This document shows positions 44,870 through 54,178 of a stretch of 64,000 nucleotides of DNA, in pieces (position 1 is the stretch's first letter; each line of letters starts with the position of its first letter). The DNA is from Myxococcales bacterium. GTDB lineage: Bacteria > Myxococcota_A > Polyangia > Polyangiales > Polyangiaceae. The DNA lies in assembly GCA_016703425.1 (NCBI GenBank), contig JADJCA010000013.1, positions 310,001 through 374,000 of the forward strand. The letters run 5' to 3'. A model generated the notes under the pieces. It searched no databases. It was not told the DNA's origin and saw only the letters and a program-made list of their open reading frames with translations. Both the position numbers and the translations under genes were made by a program.

Positions 44870-45184
44870 TTAATGGAGCGGAGCCGGGGGCCGCGAGCTG
44901 CGAATGCGGAGGCTCGTGACCGCGGCCGTCGCGTGGAAACGAATGTCGGCGACGTCGGCCGTCGGCTCGCTCGCGACGACGAGCGCGCCCGTCGGCAAGC
45001 GACGCACCAGGAGCCGCGCGCCAGGCACATCGACCAGCGTCCCCTCCGGGGAAGCCGCGACGTCACTCATCGTCTGGAGCAGCTGCACATCGCCCGCCGA
45101 CGTGACAACGACACCGCCATCGTCGAACAGCGCGACGGCGCGCGCGCCCCGAGCCATGCACAGTCGCTCAACCACTTCTTTCAT
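44870..45184 (-). CDS. Small protein, possibly Roadblock/LC7-like
   Basis: 104 residues from ATG 45184, preceded by GAGGGGGG. The sequence MKEVVERLCMARGARAVALFDDGGVVVTSAGD followed by GTLVDVPGARLLVRRLPTGALVVA has a helix-strand-strand layout of the Roadblock/LC7 type seen in regulators of small GTPases (MglB-like), but the match is weak and incomplete. No neighbour is a small GTPase. Taken as a hypothetical with a possible fold. Confidence 0.55.
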   Translation of the reverse strand: MKEVVERLCMARGARAVALFDDGGVVVTSAGDVQLLQTMSDVAASPEGTLVDVPGARLLVRRLPTGALVVASEPTADVADIRFHATAAVTSLRIRSSRPPAPLH

Positions 45185-45336
45185 GATCGGCCCCCCCTCG
45201 CGCCGTTCATCGGCACAAGCACGCGGAGGGTAGTGCCTGCGCGAGCCGCGATCGATCCGGAAGACCGCGCATTTGCGGCGGTTCCGCCCGATTTGTCCCC
45301 CCAACGCGGACCAATTCCAGCGGCAACGCCAAGTTC

Positions 45337-45352
45337 GTCTCTCATGGGAGAC
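45337..45352. promoter_or_regulatory. Near-palindrome upstream of KAS III gene, possible operator
   Basis: GTCTCTCATGGGAGAC reads the same on both strands except for one T/G mismatch pair. It lies 68 bp before the KAS III ATG. It could be an operator for a fatty-acid or other regulator; the binder is unknown. The rest of the 236-bp gap 45185-45420 shows nothing else. Confidence 0.35.
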
Positions 45353-45420
45353 AGGCGAAAGCAGCCGGCGTGCTGCGAATGCGTTGCGCGATGGGATCCG
45401 TCGAAGTAAACCCCCGTCGA

Positions 45421-46542
45421 ATGACCTCCATCGCCATCACCGGCACCGGACTCTACGCGCCCGCCGACGTTGTCTCCAACGATGAGCTCGTCGCGTCGTT
45501 CAACGCCTACGCCGCCGCGGAAAACGAGAGGAACGCTGCCCTCATCGCGAGCGGCGCGGCGGTCGCCATCGAGCCTTCAAGCTCGGAGTTCGTATTCAAG
45601 GCGTCGGGCATCGCGAGGCGCCATGTCGTCGACCGCCGCGGCGTGCTCGACCCCAAGATCATGGCCCCGCGCATCGCCGAGCGGGACAACGATCAGCATT
45701 CGCTGCAGTGCGAGATGTCGATCGCGGCCGCGCGGCAGGCCCTTGATGAGGCGCGGCGCGACGCCGAGGGCGTCGACGCGGTCATCGTGGCGTGCTCGAA
45801 CCTGCAACGCCCCTACCCCGCCGTGGCCGTCGAAGTTCAGGAGGCGCTCGGTGCCCGCGGCTTCGCCTTCGACATGAACGTCGCGTGCTCGTCGGCCACC
45901 TTCGCCATCTCGATGGCACGGGACTTCATCGCGCAGGGCAGCGCGCGACGCGTCCTCGTCGTCAATCCCGAGATCTGCTCGGCCCACCTCAACTTCCGCG
46001 ATCGCGAGAGCCACTTCATCTTCGGCGACGCGTGCACCGCCGTGCTCGTTGAAGCGCTCGACGGCTGTCGTGCGGCGTCGCCCTTCGAGATCTTGTCGAC
46101 GCGACTCGTCACCAAGTTCTCCAGCGCCATTCGAAACAACATGGGCTTCTTGAGCCGCGCGGCGCCAGAACGCCGCGACGACGCCGACAAACTCTTCGTT
46201 CAGCAGGGCCGCAAGGTCTTCAAGGAGGTCTCGCCCATGGTCGCCGACCTCATCGGCGACCACCTCGACGAGACGGGCATCGACCGGGCGCAGGTTCGGC
46301 GCATGTGGCTCCATCAGGCCAACCTGACCATGAACCAGTGGATCGCGCGAAAGGTCCTCGGCCGCGACGTGAGCGCCGAAGAGGCTCCTTCTGAGCTGGC
46401 CGAATACGGCAACACGAGCTCTTGCGGTTCGATCATCGCGTTCCACTCGCACAAAACCGGCCTCTCGCGGGGCGACGTCGGCGTCATCTGCTCGTTCGGC
46501 GCAGGCTATTCCGCGGGGAGTGTCCTCGTGGCCGCGCGCTAG
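45421..46542 (+). CDS. Beta-ketoacyl-ACP synthase III-like protein
   Basis: 373 residues from ATG 45421 (MTSIAITGTGLYAPADVVSN). KAS III enzymes condense acyl-CoA with malonyl-ACP. The catalytic cysteine lies in NVACSSATFAI (about 157), the histidine in MWLHQANLTMN and the asparagine in EYGNTSSCGS, so the Cys-His-Asn triad is complete. An insertion around 60-100 (FKASGIARRHVVDRRGVLDPKIMAPRIAERDN) is characteristic of the longer FabH-like proteins that act as alternative fatty-acid starters rather than of short FabH. No acyl carrier protein is adjacent. Function in starter-unit supply is inferred. Confidence 0.88.
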   Translation: MTSIAITGTGLYAPADVVSNDELVASFNAYAAAENERNAALIASGAAVAIEPSSSEFVFKASGIARRHVVDRRGVLDPKIMAPRIAERDNDQHSLQCEMSIAAARQALDEARRDAEGVDAVIVACSNLQRPYPAVAVEVQEALGARGFAFDMNVACSSATFAISMARDFIAQGSARRVLVVNPEICSAHLNFRDRESHFIFGDACTAVLVEALDGCRAASPFEILSTRLVTKFSSAIRNNMGFLSRAAPERRDDADKLFVQQGRKVFKEVSPMVADLIGDHLDETGIDRAQVRRMWLHQANLTMNQWIARKVLGRDVSAEEAPSELAEYGNTSSCGSIIAFHSHKTGLSRGDVGVICSFGAGYSAGSVLVAAR

Positions 46543-46626
46543 CGTAGCCAGCCAGCGAGTCGCGCCCTCCTTTTTTTCTCGAACGCCGCGCGCGCGGTGC
46601 GGTACACGAGGGCTCCGGTTCGCGCG

Positions 46627-47622
46627 ATGCTCCTTGGCTTTCGTCTTCTTGCGGGTGCGGCGCTGCTCGCGGCGGCTCCCCTAGCCACGGCGGCGGAGCC
46701 GCCCGACGCGAAGGCTTTGGCGCCAGCCGCCAAGGCCCCCGACGACGCCCCCGTCGTCGGCAAGGCGCCCGACGACGGAACCGTGATCGCTGTGTCTTCC
46801 GGCGGCATGCTGACGAGCGGAAACTCGCGCGTCCTCGCCGTGACCGCGAGCGGCGTGTTCGAGTCGCGCTTCGGAAGAAACGCCGCCGGCGCGTCCCTGC
46901 TGGGCAACTACGGCCACGGCGCGGCGCCGGGGAGCCCCGTCGCGGCCACAGCGCAGAACATCCAAGGGCGCCTTCGATACGATCGGTACGCCATCGATCG
47001 GGCGAGCGTGTTCCTCTTGCTCACCGGTCGCCATGACCGCTTCCAGGGTCTCGACTTCCGGTTCAACGTTGACCCCGGCCTGAAGGTCCTCTTCGTCAAG
47101 GACACGACGTCAGCGTTTTGGGGTGAGGCCGGCTACGACCTGCAGCACGACGTCAGGCGCGACGACGCGCGCGTCGTGCTCGACGGCGACAAGACCCCAG
47201 TGCTCGATGGCGGCGGTCATCCGGTGCGCGTCGACAAGACGCTAACGGATCACTCGTCACGCCTCTTCGTGGGCTACCGCCGCGCCTTCAACCGAGAGGT
47301 CACGCTGACGTTGGGGCTTGAGCACCTGCAGAGCGTCATCGCGAGCACCAGGTGGCGGATGAACTTCGACGCGCTCCTCGCGGCAAGGATCGTCGGGGGC
47401 TTGGCCTTCGGTTTTGGCTTCGGCGCTCGATACGATCACGCGCCATTGCCGGGCAAGGCCGACATGGACACAACGATGACGGCGAGCCTCATCTTCGCGT
47501 TCAGCGACCTGCCCAGAGCGAAAGACAAGACCGCGCCTTGCCCTGCGTGCCCGCCCCTCACGCTGCCGCCGCCGCCGCCGCCACAATTCGAGCCCGCGGC
47601 CGAGACAACGCGCGCTCCTTAG
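46627..47622 (+). CDS. DUF481 outer-membrane protein
   Basis: 331 residues from ATG 46627 (a GTG at 46597 would add ten). A signal peptide (LLGFRLLAGAALLAAAPLATAAEPP) precedes a Pro/Ala-rich linker and then repeated short beta strands (GGMLTSGNSRVLAVTASGVF, VFLLLTGRHDRFQGLDFRFNVDPGLKVLF, GFGFGARYDHAPLPGKADMDTTMTASLIFAFS) matching the YdiY/DUF481 beta-barrel family. A Pro-rich C-terminus with a Cys pair (CPACPPL) follows the barrel, which is unusual because barrels normally end in an aromatic. The four-base overlap with the convergent gene is at the stop codons. Confidence 0.8.
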   Translation: MLLGFRLLAGAALLAAAPLATAAEPPDAKALAPAAKAPDDAPVVGKAPDDGTVIAVSSGGMLTSGNSRVLAVTASGVFESRFGRNAAGASLLGNYGHGAAPGSPVAATAQNIQGRLRYDRYAIDRASVFLLLTGRHDRFQGLDFRFNVDPGLKVLFVKDTTSAFWGEAGYDLQHDVRRDDARVVLDGDKTPVLDGGGHPVRVDKTLTDHSSRLFVGYRRAFNREVTLTLGLEHLQSVIASTRWRMNFDALLAARIVGGLAFGFGFGARYDHAPLPGKADMDTTMTASLIFAFSDLPRAKDKTAPCPACPPLTLPPPPPPQFEPAAETTRAP

Positions 47623-48032
47623 CGGTTTCGGCGCCGATCGAGGTCGGCTCGCCTCGGGGCGCGCCCCGCCGACACCGGTGGCGGCACCAGGCTGGTGATC
47701 TTGATGCCCCGTAATAAGGCGTCGAGCTCGCGACGAGCCACCTCACGCGTCGGGCCTTCGGGGATTCGACTCAGGAGCGCGTGCCCGAGCGCCAGCGCCG
47801 AGACCATGTCACCCGGCTCGCCGTGTTCGGCGATCTCGGCGGTCACCCACTTCCGAGCCTCGGCCCCGGCGTAGCTCTCGATGAACGGCACGAACGCCGC
47901 CCGAATGCGCTCACCAAACGACGCGAAGCGAGCTCCGCCCACGGTCTCGACGGGGGCCACCCCGGCCCACGGTGAAATGAGATCTCGAACGGTGCTGCCA
48001 TCGAGCTTCGAACCGCCCTTGGTATCCGCCAT
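47619..48032 (-). CDS. Small protein of unknown function
   Basis: 137 residues from ATG 48032 (MADTKGGSKLDGSTVRDLISPWAGVA). Helical, without signal peptide or membrane segment, ending in a basic tail (APRRADLDRRRNR). The body contains ERIRAAFVPFIESYAGAEARKWVTAEIAEHG and ALLSRIPEGPTREVARRELDALLRG. I recognise no family. It is convergent with the DUF481 gene and divergent from the next GNAT-like gene. Confidence 0.6.
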   Translation of the reverse strand: MADTKGGSKLDGSTVRDLISPWAGVAPVETVGGARFASFGERIRAAFVPFIESYAGAEARKWVTAEIAEHGEPGDMVSALALGHALLSRIPEGPTREVARRELDALLRGIKITSLVPPPVSAGRAPRRADLDRRRNR

Positions 48033-48195
48033 CTCTGCCTTCCCGGCCGCGCCAAGCGCATGAAGCGACCAGCTTCGAAGCGTCGCAGGCCAACGCGCCT
48101 CTGTCGAGCACGCGAGAGCGGCGCAGGCGTGCCTACAGTGTCGGCGCGAGCAGCATCGCGCGCTCATTTGGTGATCCGCCATCTTGGGAGCGGCC

Positions 48196-49428
48196 ATGAG
48201 GGCTGTGAGTGCCATGCGCGAACCACCGCCAGCCCCCCCGTCGCACACCACCTCCCGGCCCTCCTCCGTCGCCGCGCCCAGCAGCAGGCCACACTGCGTC
48301 GTGCGCGAGCTCCGGGACGTTCGCGAGCTCGAGGCTCACCTCGATGCATTGTACAAGCTGCAGCACGAGGCCCTGGAAGACAACGGCTACGTGGCGCCAG
48401 CGTTCCTCCTGCCACTGCTGCGGCAGTTCGAAGGCCCAAGCACGCGCATCCTGACAGTCTGGAACGACACGACTCGCGAGCTCGTCTTGGTGATGCCGGT
48501 GACGCGCCTGTCGCCGTCTCGGCGCGTGCCACTGCCGGCGCTCTCAACGTTCACGACCCCGCACGGCCGAATGATGCAGCCCATCGTGCACGGCGCGTAC
48601 GCCGCAGCGGCGCTTCGGGCCCTGTGGGACTGGATCGAGGCTCCGGAGCGCCCCTGGCACCTCGTTCTTCTCGAGCACGTCTGGGACGAGTCACCGTTCT
48701 ACCGGCTGCTGCGAGCCGAACTTCAGCACCGCGGCTCGCCGCTCTTGACGCGCGAAGCGACCCTGCGGCCAGTGCTGCAGCGGCGCGCGTCGTTCGACGC
48801 GTACCTCGGAGAGCTCGCGGCGGCGCGACGCAAAGGGTACCGGCGCAAGCTGCGTGACCTCGAGAAACGCGGCAGGGTCAGCGTGCACGTGCATCGGGAT
48901 CTCGCACGCGACCCTGCGCTCGCGACGCGCTTCATGGAGATCGAGCGGAGGGGATGGAAAGGCGCGGCCGGCACGGCGCTCGCGGCGGCGCCGCGGGACC
49001 GCGCCTTCTTCACCGAGTGCGTGGCCCGCTCCGCGGCTCGCGGCGAACTGTACGCTGTAGAGCTCCAGCTCGACGGCGTGGCCATCGCGATGTCGGTGAA
49101 CTTCCTCGTCGGGGAGACGCTCTTCGCCTTCAAGATCGGCTTCGACGAGGCCTTCGCCGACTACTCTCCCGGCATCTTGGTCGAGCTCGAAGGGCTACGG
49201 CACCTGCACGAGCAACAGGTGGCGAACGTCGTCGAGACCGGAAGCGCGGTCGGCTCATACGTGGAGAGCTATTTCTTCGACCGACGCCGAATGCAGTGGT
49301 TGTGGACCCCCACGAGGCGTCCTTCGGGACGAGCCCTCATCACGCTATTCCCCGTGGCTCAACGCTTCCGCGCGGGGGCGTTGGCTGCGCTCGCACGGTT
49401 GCGGACCGCTACGAGCCGCGCCGTCTGA
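48196..49428 (+). CDS. GNAT-fold acyltransferase, CelD/BcsL-like (Acetyltransf_6)
   Basis: About 410 residues; ATG 48196 is chosen over an upstream TTG and a downstream ATG at 48214, but the start is uncertain. The GNAT-like C-terminal half has FMEIERRGWKGAAGTAL, VELQLDGVAIAMSVNFLVGETLFAFKIGFDEAFADYSPGILVELE and the tail around DRRRMQWLWTPTRRP, matching the Acetyltransf_6 family found in exopolysaccharide operons. The N-terminal half is a second degenerate GNAT fold. No EPS gene is adjacent, but the GT2 operon lies 5 kb away. Acyl group and acceptor are unknown. Confidence 0.82.
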   Translation: MRAVSAMREPPPAPPSHTTSRPSSVAAPSSRPHCVVRELRDVRELEAHLDALYKLQHEALEDNGYVAPAFLLPLLRQFEGPSTRILTVWNDTTRELVLVMPVTRLSPSRRVPLPALSTFTTPHGRMMQPIVHGAYAAAALRALWDWIEAPERPWHLVLLEHVWDESPFYRLLRAELQHRGSPLLTREATLRPVLQRRASFDAYLGELAAARRKGYRRKLRDLEKRGRVSVHVHRDLARDPALATRFMEIERRGWKGAAGTALAAAPRDRAFFTECVARSAARGELYAVELQLDGVAIAMSVNFLVGETLFAFKIGFDEAFADYSPGILVELEGLRHLHEQQVANVVETGSAVGSYVESYFFDRRRMQWLWTPTRRPSGRALITLFPVAQRFRAGALAALARLRTATSRAV

Positions 49429-49436
49429 GCGCAGCT

Positions 49437-50477
49437 CTATTCGCCCTCTTTCGCCTCGGTGTCACCGAACGACGTATCGACGATGATGCTCGGTTCGACC
49501 AACGCGTCGAAGATCGCGCTGAGCGCCAGCGACGCCTCTGCAGCGGAAGGCGGCGCCGGGGCTCCGCTTAAGGCAGGCCTCACGCGCGCCGCCTCCTCCT
49601 TCAGCTGAGCGAACGTCGAGCGAACTGCCTTTCGCATCTCGGCGGCGTCGGCCCAACGCTCACGCTTGTCGAAGGCGAGCGCCTTGTCGACGACGCCCAC
49701 GACCCACGTGGGAATGTGCGGTGCCACCTCTCCGAGCGACGGCGCACGATGCTTCATCGCCGCAATGAGACGCTCCATTTGCGTCTTGCCGGGATGAATG
49801 GTGCGCCCCGCGAGGGCGCGAAACATCACGGCGCCAACGGCGAAGACGTCGCTTCGGGCCTCGACCTCACCGCTCTTGCCTTGCGCCTGTTCGGGCGCCA
49901 TGTACGACGCGGTCCCCAGCACGATGCCAGCGCCGGTCTGCGCGAAGCCGGGAGCGTCGCGCAGGCGAGCGAGCCCGAAGTCGAGCACCTTCACGACGCC
50001 GCTCTTCGTCAGAAACAAGTTGGCCGGTTTGATGTCGCGATGGACGACGCCGCGCTGGTGAAAGGCGCCGAGCACGTCGAGCGCTTGGTCGGCCACCGCC
50101 AAGACGTCGGGCACCGGGAGGGTGCCGGCGCTTCGTTCAATCCACTGCTCCATCGACTCGCCCTCGAGCAGGTCCATGACCAAGAACGGCGCGCCGTCGG
50201 CCGTCACGTCGTCGTCGAGGACGCTCACGGCGTCGGGGTGCTCGACCTGGTTGGCGACATAACCCTCGCGGAGGAAGCGCGCGCGAACCTCTTCCTGCTC
50301 TGCGAACGCAGGGAGCAACATCTTGATGGCGACGCGCTTGCCGTTGCGGTGGGTCGCCGCGAAGACCGCCGCCATGCCGCCGGTGTCGATGAGCCGATCG
50401 ATGGTCCACTTGTTGGCGAGCGTTTGACCGACGCGCCGCTGCATCTGATCCCGCGGATCGGGCCCTTTGCTCGTCAT
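49437..50477 (-). CDS. Cytosolic Hanks-type Ser/Thr protein kinase
   Basis: 346 residues from ATG 50477. The kinase domain has the Gly-rich loop TGGMAAVFAA, VAIKML lysine, HRDIKPANLFL catalytic loop, VLDFGLARL and the activation end MAPEQAQG. After the kinase (about 290) a short helical tail follows. No membrane helix is found, so it is cytosolic. It ends 18 bp from the stop of the GNAT-like gene (convergent). It is the last gene of the minus-strand series beginning with the Crp gene, 83 bp downstream of the ClC gene. Substrate unknown. Confidence 0.93.
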   Translation of the reverse strand: MTSKGPDPRDQMQRRVGQTLANKWTIDRLIDTGGMAAVFAATHRNGKRVAIKMLLPAFAEQEEVRARFLREGYVANQVEHPDAVSVLDDDVTADGAPFLVMDLLEGESMEQWIERSAGTLPVPDVLAVADQALDVLGAFHQRGVVHRDIKPANLFLTKSGVVKVLDFGLARLRDAPGFAQTGAGIVLGTASYMAPEQAQGKSGEVEARSDVFAVGAVMFRALAGRTIHPGKTQMERLIAAMKHRAPSLGEVAPHIPTWVVGVVDKALAFDKRERWADAAEMRKAVRSTFAQLKEEAARVRPALSGAPAPPSAAEASLALSAIFDALVEPSIIVDTSFGDTEAKEGE

Positions 50478-50560
50478 GCGCGCCAAGCATTCGTGCTTCG
50501 CGCCACCACGTCAAGCGCGGCGCGGCTGTGACTCGCCGGAGCCACCCGCACCCCCAAGCG

Positions 50561-52489
50561 CTACGCCGGGTCGCGTCGACCTGCGAGGCGCCGGTAGCTC
50601 TGCACGATCTCGCTCTCATCGAGGAGCCCTACGATGCCACCGGAGGCATCCACCACGAGGACCTCGCGGAGATGTTGGCTGAGCATCAACTCCAGCGCCG
50701 TGTGGAGATCGTCGGTGTCACGCACCGACGCCGGAGCCCGCATGAGATCGTCCGCGACGGTCATCGCTTCCAGCTCTCGATCGGCAGCGATCGTCCGCAG
50801 CACGTCAGCGTCGATCATTCCGAGGAGAATGCCGCCGTTGTCCCGAACGGGAAACACCTCTTGCGTGGTGGCTTCGGCGATCTGGCGCACGATGTCCCGC
50901 GCCGAGTCCTTCTGATTGAACGCGACGAACGCACGCGTGCGGTCCACCACCTCGAGGGTGGGCACGCCGCGAAGCACGTCGAAGATGAGCTCTTCGCGGT
51001 GCGCCGGCGAATCGCGGCGCGTCGGCACTTGCGCTGTGTAGAGCGTACGCCGGCGAAGCGCCACGAAGGCGATGCCCTCGGCGAGCATGAGCGGAACGAG
51101 CAGGTCGTAGCTGCCGGTAAGCTCGCAAATCATCACGAGAGACGCGAGCGGCGCGTGGGCGATGCCTCCGTAGAAGGTGGCCATCCCCACGAGGGCAAAG
51201 GCTCCCGGTTCGATGCGCGGATCTTGAAGGACGAGCTGCGCTGCGCGACCAAATGCGCCGCCAACGAGGCCGCCGACAACGAGCGATGGGCCAAAGTCGC
51301 CGGCACTCCCGCCGCTTCCTACGGAGAGGCTTGTGGCGATCATTTTTGCGAGCGCGAGCAGCACGAGGAGCTGCACGTCACGGCTACCCCCGGGCAACCA
51401 CGAGGCCCCCGTAATGGCCGCCTGCGCCGCGCCGTAGCCGCCCCCAAGAATGCCGAGTCCCTGCCCCTCACGGCCAACCGACGGGCCAACGAGCAGCAGG
51501 ATGGTCGTCGCAAAAGCGCCGAGCGCGAGCCCTCCAATGGCCGGCTTGAGCCAGAGCGGCACTCGCATCGCCTTGGCTACCCGCGCGACCGCCGACAACA
51601 TCCCGCAGAAGGTCGCAGCGAACACGCAGATAACCGCCGCTAGGAGAGCGTAGAGCGGGAGGTGAGCCGGTATGAAAGGATAACGTCCGTGCGCGAAGAG
51701 GGTGCTCTCGCCGAAGAGCGAAATGAACACCGAGTACGAGACGACGCTCGCGAGCACGGACGGCACGAGCGCGTCGGACTCAAAGTCGTCGCGATGAAGC
51801 ACTTCGACCGCGAGCAGCGCGGCGCCGAGCGGCGTGCGGAAAACGGCAGAGATCCCGGCGGCGGCTCCGGCGACGAGGAGCACGCGACGCTCCCGCTCCG
51901 TTACCCTCAGAAGTCGGCCGATGAGCGAGCCGATGCCGCCGCCGATGAGCATGGTGGGCCCCTCGCGGCCGCCGGAGCCGCCCGTTCCCAACGTGAGCAG
52001 CGTCGTCAGGGCTTTCAGCAGGGGGACGCGCGAGCGAACCTCACCGCCCCGGTGATGGAAGGCCGAAATGATCGCGTCGGTTCCGCCGCCAAACGTCTCT
52101 GGTGCAAAGCGCCAGGAGATGAACCCTGCGGCCAGCGCCCCGAGCGCTGGCACGAAGACGAGAAGCCACGGACGAAACTCCGGGCGGCGAACGATTGTGA
52201 GGACCTCTTCCCCGTGCGCCAGGAGCGGTATGTAGCCCGTCGTCACCTCGAGCAAGGCGTGTTGCACTGCCTCGAGCGCCACGAAGAAGAGCGACCCCGC
52301 CACGCCCCCCGCAAGGCCCACGAGCGCTGCGTGGAGGAGAACACGACCAAGGACCTCGAGCTCGAGAGGCGCGCCTGGACCGGCGAGGCCGAAGAGAGAC
52401 CGCACGCGTTGTCCCGGCGGCAACGCGCCCGGTCTCATGCGGAGCGACGCCGAAGTGGGCCCTTCCCTCCGAGATGGCGGCGCTGACAT
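50561..52489 (-). CDS. ClC chloride channel/transporter with C-terminal CBS pair
   Basis: 642 residues from ATG 52489 (MSAPPSRREGPTSASLRMRPG). ClC proteins move chloride, sometimes coupled to protons. Ten or more hydrophobic helices are visible. The family motifs are GSGGREGPTMLIGGG (the gating-glutamate loop GREGP), GSGGSAGDFGPSLVVGG and GMATFYGGIAHAPLASLVMICELTG. The last roughly 130 residues carry two CBS domains (EVFPVRDNGGILLGMIDADVLRTIA and LREVLVVDASGGIVGLLDESEIVQS) that could bind nucleotides. Alternative longer reading frames upstream in this frame are not supported because the coding character begins here. Confidence 0.93.
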   Translation of the reverse strand: MSAPPSRREGPTSASLRMRPGALPPGQRVRSLFGLAGPGAPLELEVLGRVLLHAALVGLAGGVAGSLFFVALEAVQHALLEVTTGYIPLLAHGEEVLTIVRRPEFRPWLLVFVPALGALAAGFISWRFAPETFGGGTDAIISAFHHRGGEVRSRVPLLKALTTLLTLGTGGSGGREGPTMLIGGGIGSLIGRLLRVTERERRVLLVAGAAAGISAVFRTPLGAALLAVEVLHRDDFESDALVPSVLASVVSYSVFISLFGESTLFAHGRYPFIPAHLPLYALLAAVICVFAATFCGMLSAVARVAKAMRVPLWLKPAIGGLALGAFATTILLLVGPSVGREGQGLGILGGGYGAAQAAITGASWLPGGSRDVQLLVLLALAKMIATSLSVGSGGSAGDFGPSLVVGGLVGGAFGRAAQLVLQDPRIEPGAFALVGMATFYGGIAHAPLASLVMICELTGSYDLLVPLMLAEGIAFVALRRRTLYTAQVPTRRDSPAHREELIFDVLRGVPTLEVVDRTRAFVAFNQKDSARDIVRQIAEATTQEVFPVRDNGGILLGMIDADVLRTIAADRELEAMTVADDLMRAPASVRDTDDLHTALELMLSQHLREVLVVDASGGIVGLLDESEIVQSYRRLAGRRDPA

Positions 52490-52554
52490 GAGGATGATGA
52501 GGGTACGCCATACCGAGTGGGCTGGCGACGCACCGTGACGCCGTTCCGCTCGCT

Positions 52555-53802
52555 TCAGCCGGCCTTGCCGTCGACGCGCGCGTTCATGCACACGGGCAAG
52601 TAGGTCACGAAGTACAACGCGAACGCGGCAGCCCAGAGGACTCCCGCGACGGCGACCCACGTGGCATGACGGCCGGGGGCGAAGAGCACACCAACGACAC
52701 GTGCCAGCGCGGCACCGATCATGAGGACGAAAGCCACCACGACCGCACGCGACGGTTCGAGCAGCCGCCCCGTGTGCCCCAGCGCAACGCGCGCCATCAT
52801 GCCGAGCGTGAGGCAGCCGATGGCACCAACCGTCAGCGCGTGGGTGCCGACGGAGGGAGGCACGCTGCCGCCGGCGGCCCTTAGCGCCAGGCCGATGGGA
52901 ATGAAGCCGTGGCCCACGTGGAGAATCCACAGGAGCGGCACCTTGACAGCCCGCAGCGCACCCCACGAGTGAGAACGTGCAACGAGCAGCGCGGCGGCGA
53001 CTCCCGCTACCGCGCGCGTGCCGCCGTCGGGGACCCCAGATGCGTCGGCGACGAAGACGAGGACCACCGCTAAGATCGAAAGCACATCGAGCACTGGTCG
53101 ACCGCGGATGGTTTCGTCGCGGGTCGCATTGCGCGTGAACATGGGGATGACGCGTCCAGAAATGATGACCAGCAGCACGACGACGACGTCGACGGCGAGG
53201 AGCACGCCGGCCCGCGTGCCGCCGCGAAGACTGCCGCCGAAGTGCGTCCAAAGCTCGGCTCCCCACAACGACGCAAGCACCGCGAGCATCACGAAGTTCC
53301 TCCGGTTCTTGACCGCCAAGAGAGGCCGCGCGAGGACCAAGGCGAGCGCCGGGAGGAACGCCAAGTCGAGCACGCTCGCCAGCGCCGGGAGGTGTCGCTC
53401 GAAGGCCGTGACCATCCGCCCGAGAAGCCACAGTGCCGCCAGCCCTGCCAAGAGAGGTCCCGTCGCCGTCTCGCGTCCCGTCCAATTGCCGACGGCGGTC
53501 AGCAAGAAGCCGGCGATAACGGCGCTCGTGAAGCCGAAGAGCATCTCGTGGGCATGCCAAAGCTGGGCGCCACCCTCGCCGCCGGGCGTCAGCACTCCGC
53601 GCAGCGCGAGCACCCAGACGAGCGCGACGACGACGCCGTGGAGCGACGCCAAGAGGAAGAACGGACGAAACCCTTTCTGAAGGAGGGCAAGGCGCACGTC
53701 TGGCACCGCCGGCCGCCGAGCCCCGAGCTGCGCCAGACGCTCCCCCGCCGCGGGCGGCGAGGACGCGACGCCTGATGGCTGCGCTACGCCTTCTTCGCCC
53801 AT
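52555..53802 (-). CDS. NnrS-family heme-copper membrane protein
   Basis: 415 residues from ATG 53802. The NnrS motifs FRPFFLLASLHGVVVALVWVL, WHAHEMLFGFTSAVIAGFLLTAVGNWTG and GRVIPMFTRNA are all present, with about twelve membrane helices and conserved His residues for heme and copper. NnrS proteins accompany nitrite and nitric-oxide reduction and help cells withstand nitrosative stress. The start lies inside the 3' end of the HiPIP gene (19-bp overlap), so the two are cotranscribed with the nirK-associated set. Confidence 0.93.
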   Translation of the reverse strand: MGEEGVAQPSGVASSPPAAGERLAQLGARRPAVPDVRLALLQKGFRPFFLLASLHGVVVALVWVLALRGVLTPGGEGGAQLWHAHEMLFGFTSAVIAGFLLTAVGNWTGRETATGPLLAGLAALWLLGRMVTAFERHLPALASVLDLAFLPALALVLARPLLAVKNRRNFVMLAVLASLWGAELWTHFGGSLRGGTRAGVLLAVDVVVVLLVIISGRVIPMFTRNATRDETIRGRPVLDVLSILAVVLVFVADASGVPDGGTRAVAGVAAALLVARSHSWGALRAVKVPLLWILHVGHGFIPIGLALRAAGGSVPPSVGTHALTVGAIGCLTLGMMARVALGHTGRLLEPSRAVVVAFVLMIGAALARVVGVLFAPGRHATWVAVAGVLWAAAFALYFVTYLPVCMNARVDGKAG

Positions 53803-54086
53803 GATTTGCAGGTGCCAGCCGGGTGCACCGGCCCCTTCATGATTTGGCAGCCGCCGCACTGGTCCGGTGCTGCCGGCTTGTAGAGCTGGCAGGTCGAACA
53901 CGGCTTCGCCGGATCGCCGCTCAAGTCGACGTACCCAAGCACGGTCCTCATGTTCACCTCGTCTGCCGAGAGGCCCGCCGTGTCTGTGCAGGTCAATGAC
54001 TTCTTCCCGCAGCCGAGCAGTGCGGAAGGCGCGATGAGAACGGTCGCCATCCCAACGAAAGCCTCACGTCGATCCATGCGCTTCAT
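53784..54086 (-). CDS. High-potential iron-sulfur protein (HiPIP)
   Basis: 100 residues from ATG 54086 (GGAGG about 8 nt upstream). HiPIPs are small periplasmic [4Fe-4S] electron carriers. The Cys pattern here is Cys63, Cys66, Cys80 and Cys93 (KPCSTCQLYK, CGGCQIMKGPVHPAGTCKSW), matching C-x2-C-x(n)-GC-x(n)-C; an extra Cys77 lies before the third ligand. The N-terminus has MKRMDRREAFVGMATVLIAPSALLGCGKKS, an exported or lipid-anchored start with a possible lipobox (LGC). It could feed electrons to NirK. The shared palindrome at 54145-54160 lies 59 bp upstream. Confidence 0.9.
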   Translation of the reverse strand: MKRMDRREAFVGMATVLIAPSALLGCGKKSLTCTDTAGLSADEVNMRTVLGYVDLSGDPAKPCSTCQLYKPAAPDQCGGCQIMKGPVHPAGTCKSWAKKA

Positions 54087-54144
54087 CAAAACCTCCTGCT
54101 CCCTCGATTCGTTGCCTACTGTGATGCCCGTGGCGCGTCGCGTC

Positions 54145-54160
54145 GATGACATGGATCATC
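54145..54160. promoter_or_regulatory. 16-bp palindrome upstream of HiPIP gene, matching one upstream of nirK
   Basis: GATGACATGGATCATC has an inverted repeat GATGA...TCATC with a six-base centre (TGA-N6-TCA). It is 59 bp before the HiPIP start codon. The element at 57208-57223 is identical in 13 of 16 positions and stands at a similar distance before nirK, so a common activator or repressor is likely, the Crp/Fnr gene being the natural candidate. Confidence 0.6.
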
Positions 54161-54178
54161 GCCCGGCCCCTCGCTCCG

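Noticed and set aside
52490..53560. N-terminal extension of the ClC gene to 999 residues
   Set aside because: The added 357 residues overlap the NnrS gene and are Arg-rich shadow sequence; the ClC coding character begins at ATG 52489.
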